Assembly: GCF_016031615.1 (NCBI RefSeq)
Contig: NZ_JACYXC010000001.1
Coordinates: 1,612,001-1,676,000, forward strand
From: Streptomyces pactum
GTDB lineage: Bacteria; Actinomycetota; Actinomycetes; Streptomycetales; Streptomycetaceae
DNA: 64,000 nt
Direction: 5' to 3'
This document shows, one piece after another, positions 16,454 through 28,178 of the stretch. Below the pieces are notes generated by a model. It was not told the origin of the DNA. It ran no database searches and saw only the letters and a list, made by a program, of their open reading frames with translations. Made by a program: the position numbers and the translations under genes. Position 1 is the stretch's first letter. Each line of letters starts with the position of its first letter.

Positions 16454-17698
16454 TCACACCGAGGGGCGGAGCCTGGCCGACCCGGCCGGGCCGCCGTCCG
16501 TGGTGAGCGCGCTGCCGTCGCGCCACTGCTCCCAGGACAGGTTCCAGTCGCCGAAGCCGTTGTCGAAGGGCGTCATGGTCTCGCCCCCGCTGCCGACGAC
16601 CTCGACGATGTCGCCGACCCGCACGGTGTCGAAGAACCAGCGGGCGTCGGCGGTGCTCATCCCGGTGCAGCCGTGGCTGACGTTCGCCGCGCCCTGGGCG
16701 CCGACGGACCAGGGCGCCGCGTGCACGTACTCGCCGCTCCAGGTCACCCGGGTGGCCCAGTGCACCGGCAGGTCGTAGGAGTCCGAACTGCCCTCCGGGA
16801 TGCCGATGCTGGTCCCGCGCATCCGTACGAAGGATTCCTTCGCCAGGATGACCTTGACCCCGTTGCGGGTGTCGAACCCGGGCCTGCCGGTGGTGACCGG
16901 GATGGTCCGGATCTTCCGTCCGTTGCGGAACACCGTCATCCGGTGGGTGCGGGCGTCGGTCAGCGCCTCGATCCGGTCGCCGGTACGCAGCCGCAGCGGC
17001 GCCGAGCGGCCGCCGTAGCGGCCGTCGCCCACCCGCACCCCGTCCAGGGTCGAGCGGACCTCGATGGTGGCGTGGGCGGGCCAGTAGTCGCGCGGGCGGT
17101 AGTGCAGCGTCCGGTCGTCCACCCAGTGCCAGCCGCCGGCCACCGCGGGCCGGGAGCGGACCTTCAGCGACCGCTCCACCACCGCGCGCGCGGCGCGGTC
17201 CCGGACCGGTTCGCTCAGTTCGGCGGTGACCGGCTGCCCGACGCCGTAGGTGCCGCTGTCCGGGCCGAAGGTGACCCGCAGCCGCTCGTCGGCGGGGGCG
17301 GTGTCGAAGCCTATGGTGCGGCGGCCCGGCCGCCCGTCGCCGTTCTCGGTGCTCACCCGGAGCGTGTAGTGGGCGCCCGCGGCGAGCGGGGCGGTGCTGC
17401 GCCACCGCCGGCCGTCCTCGCTCAGCCGGCCGCGCACGTACCGTCCGGCGCCGTCCGTGGCGGTGACGTCGGTGATCCGGCTGCCGCCCTCCCGCACCGT
17501 CACCTCCAGCGGCCGGTCGGGGTCGATCCGCCGGCCCTCCCCGACACCGCGGAACGAGATGTGGTCGCCGGCGTCGTAGGGCTTGTCGGTGAGCGCGTCC
17601 GGGGACGGGCCGCCGCAGGCGGCCAGGCCGGCCGCGACCAGCGGGGTCAGCAGCAGGGTGCGGACCAGGGCGGTGCGGGGACGAGGTTGGTGGCTCAT
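16454..17698 (-). CDS. L,D-transpeptidase lipoprotein (Ig-like plus YkuD domains)
   Basis: 414 aa. It has a lipoprotein signal with lipobox LAAC, two Ig-like domains (about residues 45-250) and a YkuD catalytic domain with SHGCTGMS carrying the catalytic Cys. This is the architecture of mycobacterial LdtMt2-type enzymes, which make 3-3 cross-links between meso-DAP residues in peptidoglycan and are carbapenem-sensitive. The conserved HWATRVTWSGEYVHAA segment supplies the substrate His. ATG at 17698. It sits between the two cytochrome operons on the same strand, but the ctaF terminator separates it from ctaCDF. Confidence 0.94.
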   Translation of the reverse strand: MSHQPRPRTALVRTLLLTPLVAAGLAACGGPSPDALTDKPYDAGDHISFRGVGEGRRIDPDRPLEVTVREGGSRITDVTATDGAGRYVRGRLSEDGRRWRSTAPLAAGAHYTLRVSTENGDGRPGRRTIGFDTAPADERLRVTFGPDSGTYGVGQPVTAELSEPVRDRAARAVVERSLKVRSRPAVAGGWHWVDDRTLHYRPRDYWPAHATIEVRSTLDGVRVGDGRYGGRSAPLRLRTGDRIEALTDARTHRMTVFRNGRKIRTIPVTTGRPGFDTRNGVKVILAKESFVRMRGTSIGIPEGSSDSYDLPVHWATRVTWSGEYVHAAPWSVGAQGAANVSHGCTGMSTADARWFFDTVRVGDIVEVVGSGGETMTPFDNGFGDWNLSWEQWRDGSALTTDGGPAGSARLRPSV

Positions 17699-18010
17699 AA
17701 CCACAACGTAGGGACGGCACCCGGCGGCGGCGCGCCGGATGAGGCCGAACGAGGGTCCCCCGAACGGCCTGGAACGCCCCAGGACGGCCCCGCGCGCCGG
17801 TCGGCGCACCTTTGTCCGGCGGGTCGCGCCGGGGCCCGCGCGCGGGCGGTGACACAGCGGCAGCCGCGGTGCCCGGGGCGGCCTGGAGCGGCGCCGGGGA
17901 CGGCCGGGACGGCCGGGGCCGGGGGCCGGGAGCGGACGGGGCCGGGGACGGCGGACCCGACGGGACCGGGACGGCCGGGAACGGACGGGACCCGGGGGCG
18001 GGAAACGCGC
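17699..18010. other. Intergenic region upstream of the L,D-transpeptidase
   Basis: Contains imperfect GGGACGGCCGGGA-type repeats at about 17880-17990 and no supported gene. The L,D-transpeptidase promoter should lie near 17710-17790. Confidence 0.4.
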
Positions 18011-18047
18011 CGGGGCCCGGACACCTCCTGGAGGTGTCCGGGCCCCG
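18011..18047 (-). terminator. Strong terminator of the ctaCDF operon
   Basis: Perfect 18-bp arms (CGGGGCCCGGACACCTCC and its complement) around one base, 34 nt past the ctaF stop. It is one of the strongest hairpins in the window. Confidence 0.85.
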
Positions 18048-18080
18048 GGACCGGCGCCGCGGTGGACGCGGCGGCCGGCA

Positions 18081-18479
18081 CTACTGGTTCTGGTTCTCGC
18101 CGCGGTAGTACTCGAAGACCCAGCCCCAGATACCGATGAGGATGATCGGGGCGGAGAAGTACAGCAGCCACCAGCCGAAGACCACGCCGAGGAAGGCGAG
18201 CGAGGCACCGACGCCCAGGGCGAGCGGCTGCCAGCTGTGCGGGCTGAAGAAGCCCAGCTCCCCGGCGTCGTCGGCGACGTCCGCGTCCTTGTTGTCCTGC
18301 GCCCCGGTGTCCACCCGGCGGGCCGTGAAGGCCAGGTAGTAGCCGATCATGATGGACAGACCGAAGGCCAGGAACAGCGCGGTGGTGCCGGCCGGCTCCT
18401 TCGACCACACGCCATAGACGATCGCCATGGCGAGGATGAAGACGGAGAGCCAGATGAACATCCGGCCTTGGACCTTCAC
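18081..18479 (-). CDS. ctaF: Cytochrome c oxidase subunit IV (actinobacterial type)
   Basis: 132 aa, small membrane protein with four predicted helices (e.g. FIWLSVFILAMAIVYGVW and GFGWWLLYFSAP-like C-terminal segments). It matches the actinobacteria-specific subunit IV of the aa3 oxidase. It overlaps the end of ctaD by an ATGA, so it is translationally coupled and is the last gene of ctaC-ctaD-ctaF. Confidence 0.95.
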   Translation of the reverse strand: MKVQGRMFIWLSVFILAMAIVYGVWSKEPAGTTALFLAFGLSIMIGYYLAFTARRVDTGAQDNKDADVADDAGELGFFSPHSWQPLALGVGASLAFLGVVFGWWLLYFSAPIILIGIWGWVFEYYRGENQNQ

Positions 18480-20215
18480 TTGCCGGCCTCCTTGCCACCC
18501 GCGAGGGCCTTGTCATCGGACGCGACGCCCGCGTTCTCCAGCTGGTCCAGCGCGGCGATCTCCGGGTGGTGGAGGTCGAACGCCGGGGATTCGGAGCGGA
18601 TGCGCGGCAGGGTGAGGAAGTTGTGCCGCGGCGGCGGGCAGGAGGTCGCCCACTCCAGCGAGCGACCGTAACCCCACGGGTCGTCGACCTCGACCTTCTT
18701 GCCGTACTTGGCGGTCTTCCAGACGTTGTAGAAGAACGGCAGGATCGACAGGCCGAGGAGGAACGAGCTGATCGTGGAGATGGTGTTCAGCGTGGTGAAC
18801 CCGTCGGCGTGCAGGTAGTCGGCGTAACGGCGCGCCATGCCCTCGGCGCCCAGCCAGTGCTGCACCAGGAACGTGCCGTGGAAGCCCACGAACAGCGTCC
18901 AGAAGGTGATCTTGCCGAGCCGCTCGTCGAGCATCTTGCCGGTGAACTTCGGCCACCAGAAGTGGAAGCCGGAGAACATCGCGAAGACCACGGTGCCGAA
19001 GATGACGTAGTGGAAGTGCGCGACGACGAAGTACGAGTCGGAGACGTGGAAGTCCAGCGGCGGCGAGGCCAGGATGACACCGGTCAGACCACCGAAGGTG
19101 AAGGTGATCAGGAAGCCGATGGCCCAGAGCATCGGGGTCTCGAAGCTCAGCGAGCCCTTCCACATCGTGCCCAGCCAGTTGAAGAACTTCACACCGGTGG
19201 GGACCGCGATCAGGAAGGTCATGAAGGAGAAGAACGGCAGCAGCACACCGCCCGTGACGTACATGTGGTGCGCCCACACCGTCACCGACAGACCGGCGAT
19301 ACCGATGGTGGCGGCGATGAGGCTGCCGTAACCGAACATCGGCTTGCGCGAGAAGACCGGGACGACCTCGGAGATGATGCCGAAGAACGGCAGCGCAATG
19401 ATGTACACCTCTGGGTGACCGAAGAACCAGAACAGGTGCTGCCAGAGCAAGGCGCCACCGTTGGCCGCGTCGAAGATGTGCGCGCCGAACTTACGGTCAA
19501 CCTCCAGCGCGAAGAGCGCGGCGGCCAGCACCGGGAAGGCCAGCAGCACCAGCACACCGGTGAGCAGCACGTTCCAGGTGAAGATCGGCATGCGGAACAT
19601 CGTCATGCCGGGTGCGCGCATGCAGATGATCGTGGTGATGAAGTTGACCGAGCCGAGGATGGTACCGAAGCCGGAGAGGGCCAGACCCATGATCCACATG
19701 TCCGCGCCGATGCCCGGCGAGCGGACCGTGTCGGACAGCGGGGTGTAGGCGAACCAGCCGAAGCCGGCGGCACCCTGCGGGGTGAGGAAGCCGGCCACCG
19801 CGATGAGCGAGCCGAACAGGTAGAGCCAGTAGGCGAACATGTTCAGCCGCGGGAACGCCACGTCCGGCGCGCCGATCTGCAGCGGCATGATCCAGTTCGC
19901 GAAGCCGGCGAACAGCGGCGTCGCGAACATCAGCAGCATGATCGTGCCGTGCATCGTGAACGCCTGGTTGAACTGCTCGTTCGACATGATCTGCGTGCCG
20001 GGACGAGCCAGCTCGGCACGCATGACCAGGGCCAGCGCACCGCCGATGCAGAAGAACACGAACGACGTGATCAGGTAGAGCGTGCCGATGGTCTTGTGGT
20101 CGGTGGTGGTGAGCCACTTGACGACCACATTGCCCGGCTGCTTGGGGCGCACCGGCAACTCGTCCTCGTACGAGGCGGCTGCGCCGGCACCCTGGGATTC
20201 GTTGAGGATGCTCAC
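18476..20215 (-). CDS. ctaD: Cytochrome c oxidase (aa3) subunit I
   Basis: 579 aa. The catalytic subunit that reduces O2 and pumps protons. Ligands for heme a, heme a3 and CuB are visible: the first His in QAFTMHGTIMLL, HPEVYIIALP (cross-linked His-Tyr), VWAHHMYVTG (two CuB His) and VVAHFHYVIFG. Twelve membrane segments are present. The GTG at 20215 overlaps the ctaC stop (GTGA). An upstream extension would run into ctaC, so this start is well supported. Confidence 0.98.
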   Translation of the reverse strand: MSILNESQGAGAAASYEDELPVRPKQPGNVVVKWLTTTDHKTIGTLYLITSFVFFCIGGALALVMRAELARPGTQIMSNEQFNQAFTMHGTIMLLMFATPLFAGFANWIMPLQIGAPDVAFPRLNMFAYWLYLFGSLIAVAGFLTPQGAAGFGWFAYTPLSDTVRSPGIGADMWIMGLALSGFGTILGSVNFITTIICMRAPGMTMFRMPIFTWNVLLTGVLVLLAFPVLAAALFALEVDRKFGAHIFDAANGGALLWQHLFWFFGHPEVYIIALPFFGIISEVVPVFSRKPMFGYGSLIAATIGIAGLSVTVWAHHMYVTGGVLLPFFSFMTFLIAVPTGVKFFNWLGTMWKGSLSFETPMLWAIGFLITFTFGGLTGVILASPPLDFHVSDSYFVVAHFHYVIFGTVVFAMFSGFHFWWPKFTGKMLDERLGKITFWTLFVGFHGTFLVQHWLGAEGMARRYADYLHADGFTTLNTISTISSFLLGLSILPFFYNVWKTAKYGKKVEVDDPWGYGRSLEWATSCPPPRHNFLTLPRIRSESPAFDLHHPEIAALDQLENAGVASDDKALAGGKEAGK

Positions 20216-21183
20216 TTTTGCTTCGTCTCCGCGTTCTGGGCGGGTTCCGTCTGCTCGATGCCCGACGGAAGGTAGCCGGTCTGGCCCTTCTTCTTGAGCT
20301 CCTGCAGATGCTGCTGGTAACGCTCGGGCGAGACGACCTTCACGTTGAAGAGCATGCGGGAGTGGTCGGTGCCGCACAGCTCGGCGCACTTGCCCAGGAA
20401 GGTGCCTTCCTTGTTCGGCGTCACCTGGAAGCGGTTGGTGTGGCCCGGGATGACGTCCTGCTTCATCAGGAACGGAACCACCCAGAAGGAGTGGATGACG
20501 TCACGGGAGGTCAGGATGAACTCGACGGTCTCGCCCTTCGGCAGCCACAGCGTCGGCCCGGGGTTGCCGGTGTCCGGGTCGCGGTCACCGGGGATGCCCG
20601 CCTCCCAGACGCCCTCGGCGCCCGCGGGGATGGTCTCCAGCATCCGGTCCGGGATGTTGGAGATCTCCTTGATCTTCCCGTAGGGCTTGCCGGGCGTGGC
20701 GGCCTTGCCGTCCACGTTCTCCATGTAGTTGAAGGCCCAGCTCCACTGGTAGCCCACCACGTTGATGACGTGGTCGGGCTTCTTGTCCACCTTGAGGAGC
20801 TCGTTCTCGTCGCGGGCGGTGAAGTAGAAGAGCACCGAGACGATGATGATCGGGACCACGGTGTACAGCGCCTCGATCGGCATGTTGTACCGGGTCTGCG
20901 GCGGGATCTCCACCTTGGTCCTGCTGCGCCGGTGGAAGATCACGCTCCACAGGATCAGACCCCACACCAGAACGCCCACCGCGAGGGCGGCGGCCCAGGA
21001 GCCCTGCCACAGGGAGAGGATCCGCGGCGCCTCCTCCGTGACGGGGGCGGGCATTCCGAGGCGGGGGAAGTCCTTCGATGTGCAACCGGTGGCGGTCGCC
21101 AGGACCAAGCCCGCGGCCAGCGCCTGCAGCAGCTTCCGCCGCACCGGGCGCCGCGACGAGCGGTCGGAGCCGTTGGGACTCAC
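20212..21183 (-). CDS. ctaC: Cytochrome c oxidase (aa3) subunit II
   Basis: 323 aa. It has a lipoprotein-type signal (ATATGC lipobox), two membrane helices (residues ~55-85 and ~105-125) and a periplasmic cupredoxin domain with the binuclear CuA site CAELCGTDHSRM and the upstream His in RDVIHSFWV. It accepts electrons from the diheme QcrC. It is the first gene of ctaC-ctaD-ctaF, with ATG at 21183. Confidence 0.97.
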   Translation of the reverse strand: MSPNGSDRSSRRPVRRKLLQALAAGLVLATATGCTSKDFPRLGMPAPVTEEAPRILSLWQGSWAAALAVGVLVWGLILWSVIFHRRSRTKVEIPPQTRYNMPIEALYTVVPIIIVSVLFYFTARDENELLKVDKKPDHVINVVGYQWSWAFNYMENVDGKAATPGKPYGKIKEISNIPDRMLETIPAGAEGVWEAGIPGDRDPDTGNPGPTLWLPKGETVEFILTSRDVIHSFWVVPFLMKQDVIPGHTNRFQVTPNKEGTFLGKCAELCGTDHSRMLFNVKVVSPERYQQHLQELKKKGQTGYLPSGIEQTEPAQNAETKQK

Positions 21184-21262
21184 GTAGCGCCTTCCCGAGA
21201 GTCTCGCCCGCGCGTCCGGCTGCGGCCGTCTCGCTGGTCGGTCGCCGGCCCGCTACGGGCAG

Positions 21263-21291
21263 GGGTTTGGATGTTTATGCGGACCAAACCC
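21263..21291 (-). promoter_or_regulatory. Inverted repeat upstream of ctaC (operator candidate)
   Basis: GGGTTTGG (21263-21270) and CCAAACCC (21284-21291) flank 13 A/T-rich bases, 80-108 nt upstream of ctaC. This is the only A/T-rich island in the spacer, so promoter and operator probably coincide here. Confidence 0.4.
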
Positions 21292-21309
21292 TACTGGACG
21301 CGTTTTAGG

Positions 21310-21745
21310 GCCGCGCGGCCAGGGTGCCCAACGCGCCGGGCCACTCCCCGAAGGGGTGGAATCACCGCCTCCGCACCCGGTCGGCCCCCCGTTCGGCGCA
21401 CCGCTGACGCGGCGTCGGCGCCGGCCGGCGCGGACCGCGTCCGGGCGTCCGGGCGGGCCAGTGCGGACCGCGTCCGGGCGTCAGGCGCCGCGCCGGCCGG
21501 CGGTGGGCGGGAGTGCGGTGCCCCGCGGTGGGCGGGGCGCGGTGCCCGCGCGCTGCGGTACTCCCGGTGGGCTCGGCGCGGCGGCCGGGTGGCGGCTGCG
21601 GCGCGGCGGCGCCCGGTGGCCTCGGCGCGGCGGCGCCCGCCGGTGGGTGGCGGTGGGGGCGCTGCCCGGCGGTGGACGGGGCGCGCGTACCGGCACGGCG
21701 GTACCCCGGCGGCCTCGGCGCGGCCGAGCGGCTAGCGTTCGGCGG
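21310..21745. repeat. Low-complexity intergenic region with short direct repeats
   Basis: The 20-bp unit GCGGACCGCGTCCGGGCGTC occurs at 21430-21449 and 21463-21482. Further GCGCGGCGGCGCCCG(G/C)-type repeats follow to about 21680. No gene is supported. Confidence 0.5.
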
Positions 21746-23470
21746 GTGCCCTACTTCGACGCCGCTTCCTCCGTCCCGCTGCACCCGGTCGCCCGCCAGG
21801 CCCTGCTGGCCGCCCTGGACGAGGGCTGGGCGGACCCCTCCCGGCTCTACCGGGAGGGGCGCCGGGCCCGGATGCTCCTGGACGCCGCCCGGCAGACCGC
21901 CGCCGAGGCGGTGGGCTGCCGCCCCGACGAACTGGTCTTCACCCCGTCGGGCACCCGTGCGCTGCACGACGGTGTCGCGGGGGCGCTGGCCGGCCGGCGC
22001 CGCGCCGGCCGCCATCTGGTCGTGTCCGCGGTGGAGCACTCGGCGGTGCTGCACGCGGCGGATCTGCACCGGTCCGGCGGCGGCACCGTCGGCGAGGTGC
22101 TGGTGGACCGTACCGGCCGGGTGGCGCCCGGCGCGTTCGCGGAGGCGCTGCGCGCGGCCCCCGGCCCGGCCGCGCTGGCCTGTCTGCAGTCCGCCAACCA
22201 CGAGGTGGGCACCGAGCAGCCGGTGGCCGAGGTCGCCGGCGAGTGCCGGGAGGCGGGTGTGCCGCTGCTGGTGGACGCCGCGCAGTCGCTCGGCTGGGGC
22301 CCGGTCGAGGGCGACTGGTCACTGCTGACCGGCAGCGCCCACAAGTAGGGGCGGGCCCGCCGGGGGTGGGACTGCTGGTGGTCCCGCAAAGGGGGTGCGG
22401 TTCGCCGCCCGGACCCCGGCGGACGAGCAGGGAGTCAGGGCGCCCCGGGGTTCGAGAACCTGCCGGCGATCGTGGCGGCGGCGGCCTCGCTGCGGGCGGT
22501 GCGGCAGGAGGCGGCGGCCGAGGCAGCGCGGCTGCGGGAGCTGGTGGACCGCATCCGGCTGCGGGTGCCGCAGCTGGTGCCGGACGTGGAGGTGGTCGGC
22601 GACCCTGTGCACCGCCTCCCCCATCTGGTCACCTTCTCCTGTCTCTACGTGGACGGGGAGGCCCTCCTGCACGAGCTGGACCGGCGGGGGTTCTCGGTCT
22701 CCTCCGGCTCCTCGTGCACCTCCAGCACCCTGATCCCCAGCCATGTGCTGCGGGCGATGGGGGTGTTGTCGGAGGGCAACGTGCGGGTGTCGCTGCCGCC
22801 GGGGTGCCCCGAGGAGGACGTGGAGCGGTTCCTGGCCCTGCTGCCGGAGGTGGTGGCGGCGGTACGGGAGCGGCTGGGGGCGCCGGCCGGGGACGCGCCG
22901 GGGGCCGGGCCGGTCCGGGGAACGGCATCCAACGGCAGTGCGGCCCCGGCGGGGACCGGTGCGGATGGGGCGGGTACGGACGGGAACGGATCGGACGGGT
23001 CCGATGCGGCAGGGGACCGGTCACGGATGGGGCGGCGGCGGGCGGCGCGGCCGGCGGGCCTGCGAACGGCGCGGCGGAGGGTGGTGAAGGGCCGGGCGCG
23101 GACGGCGCGGCGGCGGAGGGCGCCGATGGCGCGGCCGGCGGGACGCCGGAGGGGGCGAGGGGCCGCGGCGGGCGGAACCCCGGAAGAGACGCAGGGCGGG
23201 GCACCGGGGACGGCGGACGGCGGGACGCCGGGGGGCGGGACGAGGCCCGGGCTGGTGGTGGACTCGCTCGGCAAGCGGTGCCCCATCCCGGTCATCGAAC
23301 TGGCGAAGGTGATCGGGGACGTCCCGGTGGGCGGCGTGGTGACGGTGCTCTCCGACGACGAGGCGGCCCGGCTGGACATCCCGGCCTGGTGCGCCATGCG
23401 CGGCCAGCAGTACCTGGGCGAGCGGCCGGCCGTGCGCGGCACCGCGTACCGGATCGTGCGTCGCGCCTGA
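21746..23470 (+). pseudogene. Cysteine desulfurase-TusA fusion protein, frameshifted (probably by sequence error)
   Basis: The GTG at 21746 begins VPYFDAASSVPLHP, a NifS/IscS-type desulfurase. SANHEVGTEQP, LLVDAAQSLGW and the PLP lysine in GSAHK are present, then TAG at 22346. Ignoring six single extra bases between 22346 and about 22450 (one A in AAGTAGG; the others lengthen G or C runs) restores KWGGPAGVGLLVVRKG and so on into FENLPAIVAAAASL. The frame then reads on through the catalytic Cys loop SSGSSCTSSTL, a Gly/Ala linker (~22890-23240, itself perhaps shifted) and a TusA domain with RCPIPVIELAKV (CPxP sulfur-acceptor Cys). The fusion would pass persulfide sulfur directly to a TusA-like relay. 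Downstream adenosine kinase is convergent. Confidence 0.85.
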
Positions 23471-23600
23471 ATCCGGCACGGCCGGAGCGGGTCCCGCGGT
23501 CGCACGACGGTTCGCACGGCCACGGGGGTGGCCCGTGGCGGCTCTCCCGGGGCGGGGCACGGAGGGGCGGCGCGCGGCCGGGCTCCCGCAGCGGCGGCGA

Positions 23601-23646
23601 GGGGCGGCGCGCGGCCGGCCCGCCGTGGGTTACCGCGCGCCGCCCC
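23601..23646. terminator. Hairpin between convergent desulfurase-TusA and adenosine kinase genes
   Basis: GGGGCGGCGCGCGG (23601-23614) pairs with CCGCGCGCCGCCCC (23633-23646). A direct copy of the left arm also occurs at 23564-23577. It could end both transcripts. Confidence 0.5.
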
Positions 23647-23660
23647 CGGACGGCCGTCGC

Positions 23661-24635
23661 TCAGGCGAGGTGGGCGCGGACCTCGCTCGCAGCGTCGTCG
23701 CCGTACGCCTTGGCGAAGCGCTCCATGAAGTGGCCGCGCCGCAGCTCGTACTCCTGGGTGCCGAGGGTCTCGATCACCAGGGTCGCCAGCATGCAGCCGA
23801 CCTGGGCGGAGCGCTCCAGCCCCAGCTCCCAGGAGAGTCCCGCGAGGAAGCCCGCCCGGAAGGCGTCGCCGACGCCGGTCGGGTCCACCTTGGCCTCCTC
23901 CTCGGCGCAGCCGACCACGACCGGCTCCTCACCACGGCGCTCGATCCGCACGCCCTGGGCGCCCAGCGTGGTGATCCGGGTGCCGACCTTGCCCAGGATC
24001 TCCTCGGCGGTCCAGCCGGTCTTCGTCTCGACCAGCGCCTTCTCGTACTCGTTGGTGAAGAGGTAGCGGGCGCCGTCGATGAGCCGGCGGATGTCGTCGC
24101 CGTCCATCCGGGCGAGCTGCTGCGAGGGGTCGGCGGCGAAGGGGATGCCGCGGGTCCGGCACTCCTCGGTGTGCCGGACCATCGCCTCCGGGTCGTCCGC
24201 GCCGATGTGGACCAGGTCCAGGCCGCCGACCCGGTCGGCGACCGGCTGCAGCTCAATCTGCCGGGCCTCGCTCATCGCCCCGGTGTAGAAGGAGGCGATC
24301 TGGTTGTGGTCGGTGTCCGTGGTGCAGACGAAGCGGGCGGTGTGGAGCATCTCGGAGATACGGACTGAGGCGGTGTCCACCCCGTGGCGGTCCAGCCAGG
24401 CGCGGTACTCGGCGAAGTCCGAACCCGCCGCGCCGACCAGGATCGGCCGGAGCCCGAGGACGCCCATGCCGAAGCAGATGTTGGGGGCGACCCCGCCGCG
24501 GCGGACGTCGAGGGTGTCGACGAGGAAGGAGAGGGAGACCGTGTGCAGCTGGTCGGCGACCAGCTGATCGGCGAAACGACCGGGGAAGGTCATCAGGTGG
24601 TCGGTGGCGATGGAACCGGTGACGGCGATTCGCAC
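23661..24635 (-). CDS. adoK: Adenosine kinase, PfkB/ribokinase family
   Basis: 324 aa. It phosphorylates adenosine to AMP in purine salvage. It has the PfkB signature DPTGVGDAFRAGF with the catalytic Asp, an N-terminal MRIAVTGSIATDHLM, and AADPSQQLARM. Long identical stretches match my recollection of the biochemically characterised Mycobacterium tuberculosis adenosine kinase, also a neighbour of ctaC. ATG at 24635. A plausible promoter lies at 24725-24753. Confidence 0.92.
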   Translation of the reverse strand: MRIAVTGSIATDHLMTFPGRFADQLVADQLHTVSLSFLVDTLDVRRGGVAPNICFGMGVLGLRPILVGAAGSDFAEYRAWLDRHGVDTASVRISEMLHTARFVCTTDTDHNQIASFYTGAMSEARQIELQPVADRVGGLDLVHIGADDPEAMVRHTEECRTRGIPFAADPSQQLARMDGDDIRRLIDGARYLFTNEYEKALVETKTGWTAEEILGKVGTRITTLGAQGVRIERRGEEPVVVGCAEEEAKVDPTGVGDAFRAGFLAGLSWELGLERSAQVGCMLATLVIETLGTQEYELRRGHFMERFAKAYGDDAASEVRAHLA

Positions 24636-24724
24636 GGCGGGTGTGCTCCTGCGGGCGGGATCGGAAAGGGACCCCTCACGCTACCGGGTCGGCGCCCGCC
24701 GCATCGATCGGTCGAAACTACCCG

Positions 24725-24753
24725 ATAGTAGGTCTTTTTTCGCCACCGGGTCA
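24725..24753 (-). promoter_or_regulatory. Candidate promoter of the adenosine kinase gene
   Basis: On the minus strand, TGACCC (24748-24753) and TACTAT (24725-24730) are 17 bases apart, close to vegetative sigma consensus. This gives a leader of about 80 nt. Confidence 0.4.
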
Positions 24754-24813
24754 CTGCGTACGGTGACCTGGTACGGGGCCGCACCGTACGGCCCCCCGGA
24801 TCTGGAGTGCCGT

Positions 24814-25062
24814 ATGCCGAAGCCCGCCCCCGCCGCCACCGTCCGCGCCACCGGCGCCGCCGAACCGGGGGAACCCCTGCCGGAGGGCGGTGCGGAGTCG
24901 CTGGCCCAGCTGCGCGGTGACTGCGCGCGGATGGCCCCGCACTGGTCGGCCCCGGCGGCCGCGCCGGCGCCCTCCCCCGTCCCGCCGTCGCTGATCCGCG
25001 GGGTGTCGGTGCCCGACCGTTCCGCCCATCTGCTGGACGCCATGTCGGAGTACGGCGACTGA
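24814..25062 (+). CDS. Small uncharacterised protein
   Basis: 82 aa, no recognised domain. Ala/Pro-rich with an acidic C-terminal tail (SVPDRSAHLLDAMSEYGD). The ATG at 24814 follows GGAG by 5-6 bases. Composition suggests a short disordered, non-exported protein. Divergent from adenosine kinase. It may be a real conserved small gene or a chance frame; the ribosome-binding site and the clean C-terminal peptide favour the former. Confidence 0.5.
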   Translation: MPKPAPAATVRATGAAEPGEPLPEGGAESLAQLRGDCARMAPHWSAPAAAPAPSPVPPSLIRGVSVPDRSAHLLDAMSEYGD

Positions 25063-25527
25063 GTCCCGCTCCCCCGCCGCCCCGGTCCGGCTGACCTCCC
25101 CCGGCCCGGGGCGGCCGGTAGCGGTCCCGGCCCACGCCGCTCGGGGCGGCCGCGGCGGCCGGTGTCCCACGGGCCGGCCCCACCGCCCCTCGGCCCACGC
25201 CGTCTCGCTCCCGCCTCTCCCCGGCCCGTCGTCTCCTCTTACCCCCACCGCGCCCCGTTCCGCCGTTCCCGCCCTGTCGTTTCCCGGCGCTGCCGTTTCT
25301 GCCGTTCCTGCGCTGCCCTCCGGGCCGCCTCCGTCCCGCCGTTCCTCGGCGCTCCCGCGTTCCGCGCACCGTTCACCGCCGCCGTTCCGAGGCGACCGGG
25401 AACCGCTCGCCCCCGGGGCCCGTCCCACCGGCGTCCGGCCTCACCGACGGGCGGCCCCCGGCGTCATGCCGTGGGACGTCCGGCGGAGGACCGGGCGCAC
25501 CGGACGGAGCAGCGGAGGAGCGCAGCG
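25063..25527. other. Intergenic region upstream of the large membrane protein
   Basis: Pyrimidine-rich (CCGTTCC/CCGCC tracts between 25200 and 25400). No gene or clear promoter is visible. Confidence 0.4.
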
Positions 25528-27777
<2,250 letters not shown>

Positions 27778-28118
27778 CCGGCCGGGCGGGTGGCTTCCCG
27801 GCGGACCGGCCGGGCGGGCGGCTCCCCGGCCTGCGGGCCGGCCGGACACCGGCGCGGTCCGGCTGCCGTCCGCACCGGACCGGCACGGATCCGGTAACCG
27901 CCGGGGCCGCCGGGCGGTGGGTTCCGGACCGCCCCGTCCGGACCGCCCCGCCAGCGCAGCGGACACGGCCACCGCAACGCATGCGGTCACCGCGGCGCGT
28001 GCAGGCGGCGCGGAGCACACAGGCGGCACATGCGTACGCGCGGCACGGTACGCACGGGCGGCGCGGCACCGGGCTCGGCGACCGCCGGGGCGGGCCCGGG
28101 CGTACCGCCGGACAACGC
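27778..28118. other. Intergenic region between the membrane protein and iscA-type gene
   Basis: Direct repeats of a GACCGGCCGGGCGGG unit occur at about 27777-27820. No gene is supported. Confidence 0.4.
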
Positions 28119-28152
28119 CGAGGCGGTGGCCCCGTCGGGGACCACCGCCTCG
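28119..28152 (-). terminator. Terminator of the iron-sulfur carrier gene
   Basis: CGAGGCGGTGG and CCACCGCCTCG form an 11-bp stem whose inner part CCCG/CGGG extends it with a small bulge, 27 nt after the stop. Confidence 0.65.
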
Positions 28153-28178
28153 TGCCGCATGCCGTACCGTGCGGAGGC

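Noticed and set aside
21746..23470. True pseudogene by gradual decay
   Set aside because: All catalytic motifs are intact and the frame is broken only by clustered single-base insertions, mostly in G/C runs.
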